From the NCBI GenBank assembly GCA_009778425.1, contig WRJU01000231.1, forward strand, positions 1-14,991: 14,991 nucleotides of DNA. The letters run 5' to 3'. Shown here piece by piece: positions 1-7,068 of the stretch; within the stretch, counting starts at the first letter, position 1, and the number at the start of each line of letters is the position of its first letter. This stretch comes from Pseudomonadota bacterium (GTDB taxonomy: Bacteria; Pseudomonadota; Gammaproteobacteria; Burkholderiales; Rhodocyclaceae). The notes below the pieces were generated by a model. That model made no database searches. It saw nothing but the letters and a program-made list of their open reading frames with translations, and was not told the origin of the DNA. The position numbers and the translations under genes were made by a program.

Positions 1-1287
1 CTGCCCAACGCCCACGCCGTGCTGTTCATCCTCGCCGCCGATACGGGCGTAACCTTAAGCGACATGACGGTATGGCGCGATTTCGTCAGTACCGGCGCAC
101 GGGAAAAAGGCCGCTTGGTCGTGCTCAACAAGATCGACGGGCTATGGGACGGCTTGCGCGACGAGGCCAGCATCAACAGCGAAATCGACCGGCAGGTAAA
201 GTCGGTCAGCGAAACGCTCGAAATCGGCACGGATTCGATTTTCCCGGCTTCAGCGCAAAAAGGGCTGGTCGCCCGCGTCAATCATGACCGGGAACTGCTT
301 GAAAAGAGCCGCCTACTGATTCTGGAGCGGGTGCTGTCGGAAGACCTGCTGCCTTCCAAACAGGAAATCGTCCGCGACAACACCCTGGGAGAGACCCGCG
401 ACCTGATTCATCAAGCCGAAGTGCTGCTCCAGGCACGGATCGCGGGGGTGAAGGGGCAGCTTCAGGAACTGGACAGCCTGCACGGCAAGAATCGCGGTGT
501 CGTCGAATACATGATGTACAAGATCCGCGTCGAGAAGGACGAATTTGAGCAGGGGCTCAAAAAATATTATGCCGTGCGTTCGGTTTTTACCGGGCTCTCC
601 AACCGTTTGCTCTCGCACCTGGGAATGGACACCCTGCGCACCGAAACCCGCAAAACCCGCGATGCCATGCTCGAAGCGCGTTTTTCACTGGGGCTGCGCG
701 AGCGGATGAAGGATTTCTTCCAGCGCATGCGCGCCCATATCAGCGAGGCCGAGTCGGACATCTCCGAGATCTACCGCATGCTCGACGCCATGTACAAACG
801 CTTCAGCGTCGAACACGGGCTCAAGCTCACCCCGCCCGAAAAATTCTCGGTGCAGCGTTGCGAAGCGGAACTCAACCACTTGGAGAGCGTTTGCTATCGC
901 CACCTCGGCACCCCCCTGATGCTGGTGACGACCGAAAAGCACGTACTGATGAAAAAGTTTTTCGAAACGGTGGCAGTTCAAGTACGGCGCATTTTCGAGG
1001 TTGTCAATCACGATGTCGAGCAATGGCTGCGGGCAGTGATGGCCCCGCTCGAAATTCAGGTACGGGAATACCAGTTGCAGCTCAAGCGTCGGCTGGAGAG
1101 CGTCCGGCGCATCCATCAGGCGACCGACACCCTCGAAAACCGGGTCGAAGAATTGAAACAGACCGAACAATCCTCCGAGGCGCTGATGGAAGAACTCACG
1201 AAGTTGCAGGACGGCATCCGGCGCGCCCTGGATTCCTCCGTGGCTGAAGGGGAAGAAAACGCCTCGCGCCTGGCCGTCGTGGCTTGA
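1..1287 (+). CDS. Dynamin-like GTPase, C-terminal part (5' end outside window)
   Basis: The frame is open from base 1 to the TGA at 1285-1287, so this is a gene entered from the left; the first in-frame ATG at 19 is internal. The visible 428 residues begin just after where the G3 motif would be, with a hydrophobic strand (AVLFILAAD) and then the G4 guanine-specificity motif NKID at visible residues 43-46. The P-loop and G3 lie upstream. After the GTPase domain the protein is long, charged and helical, with heptad-like stretches near visible residues 130-200 and 360-410, as expected for the stalk of bacterial dynamin-like proteins. No clear membrane segment is visible. Family members bind and remodel membranes using GTP; the specific role in this organism is unknown. 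The same-strand neighbour mgtE starts about 117 bp downstream. Family assignment is fairly sure, exact function is not. Confidence 0.8.
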   Translation: MPNAHAVLFILAADTGVTLSDMTVWRDFVSTGAREKGRLVVLNKIDGLWDGLRDEASINSEIDRQVKSVSETLEIGTDSIFPASAQKGLVARVNHDRELLEKSRLLILERVLSEDLLPSKQEIVRDNTLGETRDLIHQAEVLLQARIAGVKGQLQELDSLHGKNRGVVEYMMYKIRVEKDEFEQGLKKYYAVRSVFTGLSNRLLSHLGMDTLRTETRKTRDAMLEARFSLGLRERMKDFFQRMRAHISEAESDISEIYRMLDAMYKRFSVEHGLKLTPPEKFSVQRCEAELNHLESVCYRHLGTPLMLVTTEKHVLMKKFFETVAVQVRRIFEVVNHDVEQWLRAVMAPLEIQVREYQLQLKRRLESVRRIHQATDTLENRVEELKQTEQSSEALMEELTKLQDGIRRALDSSVAEGEENASRLAVVA

Positions 1288-1314
1288 ACACGCGCCGACA
1301 GGAGGGAGTAGAAT
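1284..1314 (+). promoter_or_regulatory. Candidate sigma-70 promoter before mgtE
   Basis: TAGAAT at 1309-1314 matches the -10 consensus at five of six bases. TTGAAC at 1284-1289, overlapping the stop codon of the dynamin-like gene, matches the -35 consensus at four of six. The 19-bp spacer is longer than the ideal 17. Position fits transcription of mgtE and the gene behind it, giving a leader of roughly 80-90 nt. This is pattern matching only. Confidence 0.35.
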
Positions 1315-1345
1315 CCGCCCCGCGCGTTCCGTCCCCTCCACACGG

Positions 1346-1376
1346 AACCGTCCGGCGGCCCTGATCGCCTCCGGTT
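1346..1376 (+). other. Imperfect hairpin in the mgtE leader
   Basis: AACCG (1346-1350) pairs with CGGTT (1372-1376), and GGCG (1354-1357) pairs with CGCC (1366-1369), around an 8-nt loop and a small internal loop. No T tract follows, so it is a poor intrinsic terminator for the upstream gene. It ends 28 nt before the chosen mgtE start and could be a leader structure, or simply chance pairing in GC-rich DNA. Confidence 0.25.
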
Positions 1377-1404
1377 GCGTTCACCCCCAAACCAGCCTCG
1401 CGCG

Positions 1405-2889
1405 ATGACTCTGAAAGAAGACACGCACGCCGACGAACCGTTTCACCCTGACGAAGACGCGGGCATGCACCCTGACGAACTTCAGCAACACCTGCACAGG
1501 GTGCAGTTGGTGCTGGCGCATTCGCGCGCAGTAGAAGAAGCCGTCGGTGCGGGCGATTCCGATTCCGAGCCCCCCGCCCTCGCCCTTCCCACGCCGGAGC
1601 ACGCCGCCGAATTGCGGGCGCAACTCGACGCGCTGCACCCGGCGGACATTGCCTACATTCTCGAAGCCCTGCCGCTTGAAGAGCGGCTCTACGTCTGGAA
1701 CCTGGTCAAGGCAGATCGCGACGGCGATATTCTGCTCGAAGTCTCCGATGCCGTCCGCGAATCCCTGATCGAGGCCATGGCGCCGCACGAGTTGAAAGCG
1801 GCTGCCGAAACGCTGGATGCGGATGAACTCGCCGACCTCGCGCCAGATTTGCCCCCGGAAGTCATCGAGGACGTTTTCAAGGCGCTCTCCAGCGACGAGC
1901 GCGAGCAATTGCGCGCGGCAATGTCCTACGACGAGGGCTCGGTCGGCGCGCTGATGGATTTCGACCTCGTAACGGTGCGGGAAGACGTGAGCCTCGAAGT
2001 GGTGCTGCGCTACCTGCGCCGTTTCGACGAGTTGCCGGATCATACCGACAAGCTTTTTGTGATCGACCGCGAGGAACATCTGGTCGGCATCCTCACCCTG
2101 GAAACGCTGCTCATCAGCGACCCGGACACAGAAGTCTCGGAAGTAATGTGGCGAGAACCGAAAGTCACCTTTTCGGCGAATGACGCCGCCAGCGACGCAG
2201 TACAAGCGTTCGAGCGCTACGACCTCGTCTCCGCGCCGGTGGTAGACCGTTCCAACAAACTCATCGGACGCCTCACCGTAGCCGACGTGGTCGACTTCAT
2301 CCGAGAGGAATCCGAGGCCGAGATTCTCAACCAGGCCGGTTTGCGCGAGGAAGAAGACGTTTTCGCCTCGGTATGGGACTCGGTGAAGAACCGCTGGTCC
2401 TGGCTGGCAATCAATCTGGTGACGGCGTTCATTGCCTCCCGGGTCATCGGTGCTTTCGAGGGCTCGATTGAAAAACTCGTGGCGCTGGCGGCGCTGATGC
2501 CCATCGTCGCGGGCATCGGCGGCAACTCCGGCAACCAGACCATTACCATGATCGTGCGCGCCATCGCCATCGGCCAGGTCGAACAAAGCGCGTTGAAGCG
2601 GCTGATGAAGAAGGAACTCGGTGTCGCCCTTTTCAATGGCCTCGTCTGGGGAGGGCTGCTCGGCGTACTGGCTTGGTGGCTCTACGGGAAAATTTCACTC
2701 GGGCTGGTGATGACCGCCGCAATGACGCTCAACCTGCTGCTCGCCGCCTGTGCCGGAGTCCTGATCCCGATGCTGCGCCAACGCTTCGGTAACGATCCGG
2801 CAATCGGCAGTTCCGTGATGATTACCGCGCTGACCGATTCAGGAGGGTTTTTCATCTTCCTCGGGCTGGCGACACTATTCCTGATATAA
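1405..2889 (+). CDS. mgtE: Magnesium transporter MgtE
   Basis: A 494-residue inner-membrane Mg2+ channel of the MgtE/SLC41 family. Domains in order: a His/acid-rich N-terminal extension (1-50), the helical MgtE N domain (about 65-170, with LHPADIAYILEAL), two CBS domains (about 183-305) that sense cytosolic Mg2+, and five membrane segments (about 331-493). The membrane part carries the family signature PIVAGIGGNSGNQ (366-378) and the last-helix motif ALTDSGGFF (475-483); Asp478 probably corresponds to the ion-coordinating pore aspartate known in Thermus MgtE. ATG at 1405 is preferred over an in-frame TTG at 1375; neither has a convincing Shine-Dalgarno, and ATG 1465 is a possible later start. 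The stop lies 10 bp before the next gene, suggesting one transcript. A candidate promoter and hairpin lie upstream. Length and domain order are normal for the family; only the exact start is uncertain. Confidence 0.93.
   Translation: MTLKEDTHADEPFHPDEDAGMHPDELQQHLHRVQLVLAHSRAVEEAVGAGDSDSEPPALALPTPEHAAELRAQLDALHPADIAYILEALPLEERLYVWNLVKADRDGDILLEVSDAVRESLIEAMAPHELKAAAETLDADELADLAPDLPPEVIEDVFKALSSDEREQLRAAMSYDEGSVGALMDFDLVTVREDVSLEVVLRYLRRFDELPDHTDKLFVIDREEHLVGILTLETLLISDPDTEVSEVMWREPKVTFSANDAASDAVQAFERYDLVSAPVVDRSNKLIGRLTVADVVDFIREESEAEILNQAGLREEEDVFASVWDSVKNRWSWLAINLVTAFIASRVIGAFEGSIEKLVALAALMPIVAGIGGNSGNQTITMIVRAIAIGQVEQSALKRLMKKELGVALFNGLVWGGLLGVLAWWLYGKISLGLVMTAAMTLNLLLAACAGVLIPMLRQRFGNDPAIGSSVMITALTDSGGFFIFLGLATLFLI
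1444..1479 (+). repeat. 12-bp direct repeat in the mgtE N-terminus
   Basis: CACCCTGACGAA occurs exactly at 1444-1455 and again at 1468-1479, eight codons apart and in frame. Each copy encodes His-Pro-Asp-Glu. The repeat therefore duplicates a short acidic, histidine-containing motif in the N-terminal extension of MgtE. Confidence 0.8.
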
Positions 2890-2899
2890 GAAAAACGCG

Positions 2900-3427
2900 A
2901 TGAAACTCGCGCTCCCTTTCGCACTCTCCCTGGCGCTCCTCGCACCTTTTCCCGCCAGCGCGGCAAATGAGACAAATGCTTCCAGTGAAGCGCGTATCCG
3001 GGAACTGGAGGCCGAAATCGCGCGGCGCCACCAGGACTACCAGCAACGGCAACTCGTGCGCCGCAAACAGATCGCAGGAACCGTAAAAGAGCCACGGTTT
3101 GAAAAATACCTGGTGGGGTTCCGGCGCAAAATCGCGTGCAGCTCCGTGCTGCATTACCCCGAGGCGGCGCGCGGAAAGATTTACGGGGAGATGATCGTCA
3201 CAATCTCCATCCTCGCCGACGGCTCATTTGAAAAAGCCCGTGTCGACCGGAGTTCAGGCCACAAGGCTCTCGACGACAGCGTCATCGACATCGCCCGGCA
3301 GGCCGCGCCTTTCGAGCCTTTCCCATCGGAAATACGCCGCGATACGGACGCGCTGGACATCACGCGCGCCTGGACATTCACCACTACGGAAGAAACGGCA
3401 GCAGGCGCGGACGACCCGTGCGCCTGA
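2900..3427 (+). CDS. Exported TonB C-terminal domain protein
   Basis: A 175-residue protein. Residues 1-21 form a typical Sec signal peptide: Met-Lys-Leu, a Leu/Ala-rich core, then PASA followed by Ala, a good signal peptidase I site. Residues 28-60 are charged and predicted to form a coiled coil (RIRELEAEIARRH). Residues about 85-162 match a TonB C-terminal domain: YPEAARGKIYGEMIVTISI, then DGSFEKARVDRSSGHKALDDSVIDIAR and a closing hydrophobic strand. Unlike classical TonB it lacks a proline-rich spanning region and an obvious uncleaved anchor, so it is probably a periplasmic TonB-like protein; partners are unknown. Two cysteines, 80 and 174, could pair in the periplasm. It begins 10 bp after the mgtE stop behind a weak AAGAAAAA ribosome site, suggesting co-transcription. 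An uncleaved signal anchor is the alternative reading. Confidence 0.8.
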   Translation: MKLALPFALSLALLAPFPASAANETNASSEARIRELEAEIARRHQDYQQRQLVRRKQIAGTVKEPRFEKYLVGFRRKIACSSVLHYPEAARGKIYGEMIVTISILADGSFEKARVDRSSGHKALDDSVIDIARQAAPFEPFPSEIRRDTDALDITRAWTFTTTEETAAGADDPCA

Positions 3428-3440
3428 GCACGTTTTATCC

Positions 3441-3476
3441 CTCTCCCTCGCCCATCTCCTGCAAACGGGTGGAGAG
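3441..3476. terminator. Weak inverted repeat between convergent genes
   Basis: CTCTCC (3441-3446) and GGAGAG (3471-3476) form a perfect 6-bp inverted repeat, with a further CCC/GGG pairing inside (3451-3453 and 3467-3469). It lies in the 56-bp gap between the stops of the convergent TonB-C gene and hemL, where a bidirectional terminator would be expected. There is no T tract on either side, so it is only a candidate. Confidence 0.25.
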
Positions 3477-3483
3477 CACCGAT

Positions 3484-4767
3484 TCACCCCAAGCTGGCGA
3501 ACACTTCCCGCGCCGCAATAATTGTGGCGTCGATTTCGGCTTCGCCATGCGCGGAGGAGACGAAACCGGCCTCGAAGGCCGAAGGCGCAAAGTAGTGTCC
3601 CTTCTCCAGCATGGCATGGAAAAAGCGGTTGAAACGCTCACAATCCATCGCCATGACTTCGTTGAACGACTCCGGCGCGCGCGCGCTGAAATAAAGCCCG
3701 AACATGCCGCCGACGGCATCGGCGGAAAAAACCGCCCCGGCGGCTTGCGCGGCATCGGCAAGCCCTTCGGTCAGCCGACGCGCGCGCGCGGCCAACGCCT
3801 CATAAAAGCCTGGGGCGCGGGTCAGTTTGAGCGAAGCCAGTCCGGCGGCCACCGCCACCGGACTGCCGGAAAGAGTGCCCGCCTGATAGACAGGGCCGAG
3901 CGGAGCGATGTTTTCCATGATGTCTCGCCGCCCACCGAAAGCGCCCACCGGCATGCCGCCGCCGATGACCTTGCCCAAGGTAGTCAGGTCGGGGGAGATG
4001 CCGAACAACCCCTGCGCCCCTTGCGGGCCAACGCGAAAACCCGTCATCACTTCATCGAAAATCAGCACCGCACCGTATTCCGTACACAGGCGGCGCAATC
4101 CCTCCAGAAAACCGGGGCGAGGACGCACCATGTTCATGTTGCCCGCCACGGGTTCGACGATCACGGCGGCAATCTCCCCACCCCGCGCCTTAAATGCGGC
4201 CTCGACTCCATCGAGATCGTTGTAATCGAGCACGATGGTATGCCGGGCGAAATCCGCCGGAACGCCTTTTGATGACGGATTGCCGAAGGTCAGCATGCCG
4301 GAACCGGCCTTGACCAGCAGGCTATCGGCGTGGCCGTGGTAGCAACCCTCGAACTTGATGATGTCTTCCCGCCCGGTATGCCCGCGCGCCAGCCGGATCG
4401 CGCTCATCGTCGCCTCGGTTCCGGAATTGACGAGCCGCACCATCTCAAGCGAGGGCAGCAACGCGCACAACAGCTCGGCCATTTCGATCTCGGCTGCCGT
4501 CGGCGCACCGAAAGAAAGCCCTTTGGCCGCCGCCGCGCGTACCGCTTCAACGATTTCCGGATGGGCGTGGCCGGTAATCGCAGGCCCCCATGAGCCAACG
4601 TAATCAATATAGGCACGCCCCTCGGCATCCCACATCCTTGCCCCTTCGGCACGCTCGATGAAACACGGTGCGCCCCCGACCGAGCGGAAAGCGCGCACGG
4701 GCGAGTTGACCCCACCGGGGATGCGTTGCTGGGCTTGATTGAAAAGGGCTTCGTTACGATTGTTCAT
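3484..4767 (-). CDS. hemL: Glutamate-1-semialdehyde 2,1-aminomutase
   Basis: A 427-residue cytosolic PLP enzyme that converts glutamate-1-semialdehyde to 5-aminolevulinate, the second committed step of the C5 route to haem and other tetrapyrroles. Length is typical. Family features in order: N-terminal RIPGGVNSPVRAF (15-27), the substrate-region GSWGPAITGHAHP (58-70), NSGTEAT (114-120), the YHGHAD motif (143-148), FDEVMTGFR with Asp238 for the PLP ring nitrogen, and LGKVIGGGMPVGAFGG, where Lys266 should form the Schiff base. The start is ATG at 4767, giving the usual MNNRNEALF-type N-terminus; no strong Shine-Dalgarno is seen. It lies 66 bp downstream of thiE on the same strand, so the two are likely co-transcribed. 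Nothing appears broken. Confidence 0.97.
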   Translation of the reverse strand: MNNRNEALFNQAQQRIPGGVNSPVRAFRSVGGAPCFIERAEGARMWDAEGRAYIDYVGSWGPAITGHAHPEIVEAVRAAAAKGLSFGAPTAAEIEMAELLCALLPSLEMVRLVNSGTEATMSAIRLARGHTGREDIIKFEGCYHGHADSLLVKAGSGMLTFGNPSSKGVPADFARHTIVLDYNDLDGVEAAFKARGGEIAAVIVEPVAGNMNMVRPRPGFLEGLRRLCTEYGAVLIFDEVMTGFRVGPQGAQGLFGISPDLTTLGKVIGGGMPVGAFGGRRDIMENIAPLGPVYQAGTLSGSPVAVAAGLASLKLTRAPGFYEALAARARRLTEGLADAAQAAGAVFSADAVGGMFGLYFSARAPESFNEVMAMDCERFNRFFHAMLEKGHYFAPSAFEAGFVSSAHGEAEIDATIIAAREVFASLG

Positions 4768-4833
4768 AGTGCGCCGTCCGGCAAAAGAAAAGTGGAATTT
4801 TCCCCCGCATCGCCGCGTCGCCGCAACTGGCCC

Positions 4834-5484
4834 TCATTCTCGCGCCAGGGCGCGGTAAGCCGCCGCCTGTTTGCCAGGATCGGCAGCGCCGAACACATCA
4901 GAGACGACCGCCACGAGATCGGCCCCGGCCTCGAAGAGCTTACCCGCGTTGTCGAGGGTAATGCCCCCGATGGCCGCGACCGCCACGTTCGATTCCAATT
5001 CGCGCCGCGCCCGCGTGAGCAGTTCGAGCGGCGCGCTTGGCGCTTCCGGCTTGGTGACCGAGGCGAACATCGCGCCGAAAGCCACATAATCGGCTCCAGC
5101 CGCTGCGCCCATCACAGCCCTTTCCCATTCACCGTAACACGACACCCCGAGAATGCGCCCCGGCCCAAGCGCGTCCAGCGCCCGCCGGGCAAGTGCCATG
5201 TCACCATCGCCGCGCCCGAGGTGGACGCCATCGGCGGCAAGCTCAAGAGCCAATTCCAGACTATCGTTGATAATGAGCGGCACCTCGGCAGCGCGGCACA
5301 GCGCAAGCAGTCGGGACGCCTGTTCGCGGGCGAGCGCCGGACAAGCGGATTTATTGCGATATTGCAGTAACACCGGACGAGCCGCGAGGACACGGGCACT
5401 CATTTCCAGCAAACGCTCGGTATTGGATTCATCCGGCGTCACTGCATAAAGACCCCGCAACAAAGACTGCCTGATTCTATCCAT
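4834..5484 (-). CDS. thiE: Thiamine phosphate synthase
   Basis: A 216-residue TIM-barrel enzyme of the cytosol that joins hydroxymethylpyrimidine diphosphate and carboxylated thiazole phosphate into thiamine monophosphate. Visible motifs in order: GLYAVTPDE (11-19), LQYRNK (40-45), IINDSLELALELAADGVHLG (71-90) with the likely Mg2+-binding Asp93 just after, GVSCY (113-117), ADYVAFGAMFASVTKP (131-146) and AIGGIT (171-176), which form the substrate and phosphate sites in the family. Length is normal. The start ATG at 5484 is supported by a good purine-rich ribosome site, AAAGGAAAG, a few bases upstream on the minus strand. It is the first gene of a probable thiE-hemL unit. The pyrimidine kinase gene thiD, often next to thiE in related bacteria, is not between thiE and the pil cluster. 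Confidence 0.95.
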   Translation of the reverse strand: MDRIRQSLLRGLYAVTPDESNTERLLEMSARVLAARPVLLQYRNKSACPALAREQASRLLALCRAAEVPLIINDSLELALELAADGVHLGRGDGDMALARRALDALGPGRILGVSCYGEWERAVMGAAAGADYVAFGAMFASVTKPEAPSAPLELLTRARRELESNVAVAAIGGITLDNAGKLFEAGADLVAVVSDVFGAADPGKQAAAYRALARE

Positions 5485-5690
5485 TCTTTCCTTTTATCTA
5501 TTTCATCCAAAAAGGAATCCGCGAATGTACTGACATCCCCTTTTTGCCCGTATCCCTCTTTTTTTGGAAGCATTTTCCCATTCCGGGACTTTCTGCCTTT
5601 ATCGAAACACGTTCTTTGCGGTATGCTTGCCGACGGTTGCAATAAAGCTAAGCTACAAAATGAGGCGTTACGTTCTCAGGGGCACAGCGC
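5485..5690. promoter_or_regulatory. Divergent intergenic region thiE / pilG
   Basis: This is the longest non-coding stretch in the window (206 bp) and is noticeably richer in A and T than the flanking genes. It must hold the promoters for the thiE-hemL unit on the minus strand and the pil cluster on the plus strand. No hexamer pair close to the sigma-70 consensus, and no sigma-54 site with both the GG and GC elements, could be fixed with confidence. The pilG ribosome site AGGGG is at 5678-5682 and the thiE ribosome site is directly next to its start. A short inverted repeat lies at 5508-5546. Confidence 0.6.
5508..5546. repeat. 8-bp inverted repeat in the thiE leader region
   Basis: CAAAAAGG (5508-5515) and CCTTTTTG (5539-5546) are exact inverse complements separated by 23 bp. 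On the minus strand the repeat would lie in the thiE leader, ending about 23 nt before the start codon. The stem is A/T-rich and the loop long, so it may be an operator-like site, a weak RNA hairpin, or chance in an A/T-rich region. Confidence 0.35.
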
Positions 5691-6077
5691 ATGGATTTGA
5701 GCGGACTCAAAGTGATGATTATCGACGACAGTAACACCATCCGCCGCAGCGCCGAGATTTTTCTCAGTCAGGCGGGCTGTCAGGTGTTGCTGGCCGAAGA
5801 TGGTTTTGACGCATTGGCGAAGATTACCGATCATCGCCCGGACGTTATTTTCGTCGACATCATGATGCCGCGGCTCGATGGCTACCAGACCTGTGCCCTG
5901 ATCAAGAAAAACCCTAAACTGGCGTCAACGCCGGTCATCATGCTGTCCTCAAAGGACGGGCTTTTCGACCGCGCGCGCGGCCGCATGGTAGGTTCCGACG
6001 AGTATCTCACCAAACCTTTTACGAAAGACAGCCTCATCAGGGCCGTTACAGAACATGGCGGTGTCCGCCTACGCTGA
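5691..6077 (+). CDS. pilG: Pilus response regulator PilG
   Basis: A 128-residue single-domain CheY-like receiver with no output domain. The acidic pocket is Asp12-Asp13 (IIDDS), the phospho-acceptor is Asp56 in VIFVDIMMPRLDGY, and the conserved lysine is Lys108 in EYLTKPF. The segment RGRMVGSDEYLTKPF is characteristic of PilG. In Pseudomonas aeruginosa PilG is phosphorylated by ChpA and promotes pilus extension through the PilB motor; that role is transferred here by homology and synteny. The start ATG at 5691 has a good ribosome site, AGGGG, 8 nt upstream. It is the first gene of the pilGHIJ-chpA cluster, with 31 bp to pilH. Length is slightly shorter than the Pseudomonas protein, with the difference at the C-terminus. 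Confidence 0.95.
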   Translation: MDLSGLKVMIIDDSNTIRRSAEIFLSQAGCQVLLAEDGFDALAKITDHRPDVIFVDIMMPRLDGYQTCALIKKNPKLASTPVIMLSSKDGLFDRARGRMVGSDEYLTKPFTKDSLIRAVTEHGGVRLR

Positions 6078-6108
6078 ACGCCCCTCGGAATTCCCAACGG
6101 AAAAAACA

Positions 6109-6474
6109 ATGACCATCAGAAAAATACTCGTAGTCGACGATTCGCCCACTGAGCGGTTGGCGCTGTCCGAGATTCTGACCCGCAATGGCTATGAGGTCGT
6201 CACCGCCGAAAGCGGAGAAGATGCCATCAGCAAGAGCTGCAGTGAATTGCCCGACCTGATCCTGATGGATGTCGTCATGCCCGGCATGAACGGCTATCAG
6301 GCCACGCGCACAATCTCGCGCGCAGAAACCACGCGCGGCATCCCGATCATCATGTGTACCAGCAAGGGGCTTGAAACAGACAAAATCTGGGGTATGCGCC
6401 AGGGCGCATACGACTACATCGTCAAACCTCTCGACTTCACCGCCCTGCTCGCGCGCATCAAGAGCATCGGTTAA
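6109..6474 (+). CDS. pilH: Pilus response regulator PilH
   Basis: A 121-residue stand-alone CheY-like receiver. Asp10-Asp11 (VVDDS) form the acidic pocket, Asp54 in LILMDVVMPGMNGY is the phospho-acceptor, and Lys106 in YIVKPL is the conserved lysine. In Pseudomonas PilH opposes PilG, acting in pilus retraction or as a phosphate sink for ChpA. The start at ATG 6109 gives the normal family length and begins directly at the first beta strand (TIRKILVVDD). An earlier in-frame ATG at 6055 would overlap pilG by 23 bp and add an unconserved leader, so it was not chosen. The ribosome site is weak (ACGGAA). pilI follows after 8 bp, indicating translational or at least transcriptional coupling. Confidence 0.95.
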   Translation: MTIRKILVVDDSPTERLALSEILTRNGYEVVTAESGEDAISKSCSELPDLILMDVVMPGMNGYQATRTISRAETTRGIPIIMCTSKGLETDKIWGMRQGAYDYIVKPLDFTALLARIKSIG

Positions 6475-6482
6475 AGCACACC

Positions 6483-6998
6483 ATGTCCAAACGGACCAGC
6501 CTACGCGAATTCCAGGAAAACCTTACCCGCCGCCTGGCAAATGTTCACGCGAGTGAGCGTAGGAGCCTGCTCGGGGTGCAGGCAGGCAACGAGCATTGGC
6601 TACTCAGTCTGCCGGAATCCGGTGAAATCGTCTCTCCGCCCGCGCTGGCGCCGGTTCCGCTCACGCATGAGTGGTATCGTGGCTTGGTCAATGTACGGGG
6701 GGTCTTATACAGTGTCGTTGATTTATCGCGTTTCCACGATGGCCCGGCGATCTCCTCACCCGCCCCCCAGACGCGCCTGTTGCTCGTTGGCGCGCGGCAG
6801 GGTGTGCACAGCGCCATCCTGGTATCGCGCGTATTGGGGCTGCGCAATGAAGAAGATTTCGAGCCTGACGCCGAGGCGGACGATCCACGCCCTTGGGTTC
6901 TCGCGCGGTTTCGGGACGCACATGACAACCTCTGGTTGCGGCTGGATGTTTCGCAACTTTTATCCAACAGCATTTTTCTCGACGTCGGCATCAATTAG
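6483..6998 (+). CDS. pilI: CheW-like adaptor PilI
   Basis: A 171-residue cytosolic protein made of one CheW-like SH3-type fold after a charged helical N-terminus (about 1-28). The clearest signature is WYRGLVNVRGVLYSVVDLSRF, the CheW GxxNxRGxxxxxxDL pattern, followed by LLLVGARQGVHSAILVSRVLGL, the second sub-domain strand set. In the Pil-Chp system it links the PilJ receptor to the ChpA kinase in the signalling array. The start at 6483 lies 8 bp after the pilH stop with no strong Shine-Dalgarno, so its translation may depend on ribosomes ending pilH. The next gene, pilJ, follows after 70 bp. Assignment rests on both the fold signature and gene order. Confidence 0.93.
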   Translation: MSKRTSLREFQENLTRRLANVHASERRSLLGVQAGNEHWLLSLPESGEIVSPPALAPVPLTHEWYRGLVNVRGVLYSVVDLSRFHDGPAISSPAPQTRLLLVGARQGVHSAILVSRVLGLRNEEDFEPDAEADDPRPWVLARFRDAHDNLWLRLDVSQLLSNSIFLDVGIN

Positions 6999-7068
6999 GA
7001 CGAGGATATACGCTTTCCAATAAAATTCGGTTTTCCTGTCGGTCGGCAACCGCAGTGGAGCAAAACAC

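Noticed and set aside
1381..2586. 401-codon open frame on the minus strand opposite mgtE
   Set aside because: It is antisense to a clearly recognisable MgtE, shows no recognisable domain, and such long frames are common opposite GC-rich genes.
3675..3790. Two 12-bp alternating CG runs (3675-3686 and 3779-3790), potentially Z-DNA-prone
   Set aside because: Both lie in hemL codons for Ala and Arg in a GC-rich gene; codon bias explains them.
3418..4272. 284-codon plus-strand frame opposite hemL
   Set aside because: It is antisense to conserved HemL sequence, including the PLP lysine region, and no family is recognisable.
5439..5642. 67-codon minus-strand frame covering the thiE upstream region
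   Set aside because: It overlaps the thiE start in another frame and has no recognisable domain or clear ribosome site; thiE itself has a good one.
5485..5690. Possible TPP riboswitch upstream of thiE
   Set aside because: The conserved thi-box sequence elements (CTGAGA and the ACCTGAT-type segment) were looked for and not seen.
6055..6108. Upstream in-frame ATG that would extend PilH by 18 residues
   Set aside because: It would overlap pilG by 23 bp and add a leader before the first receiver strand; starting at 6109 gives the usual 121-residue length.
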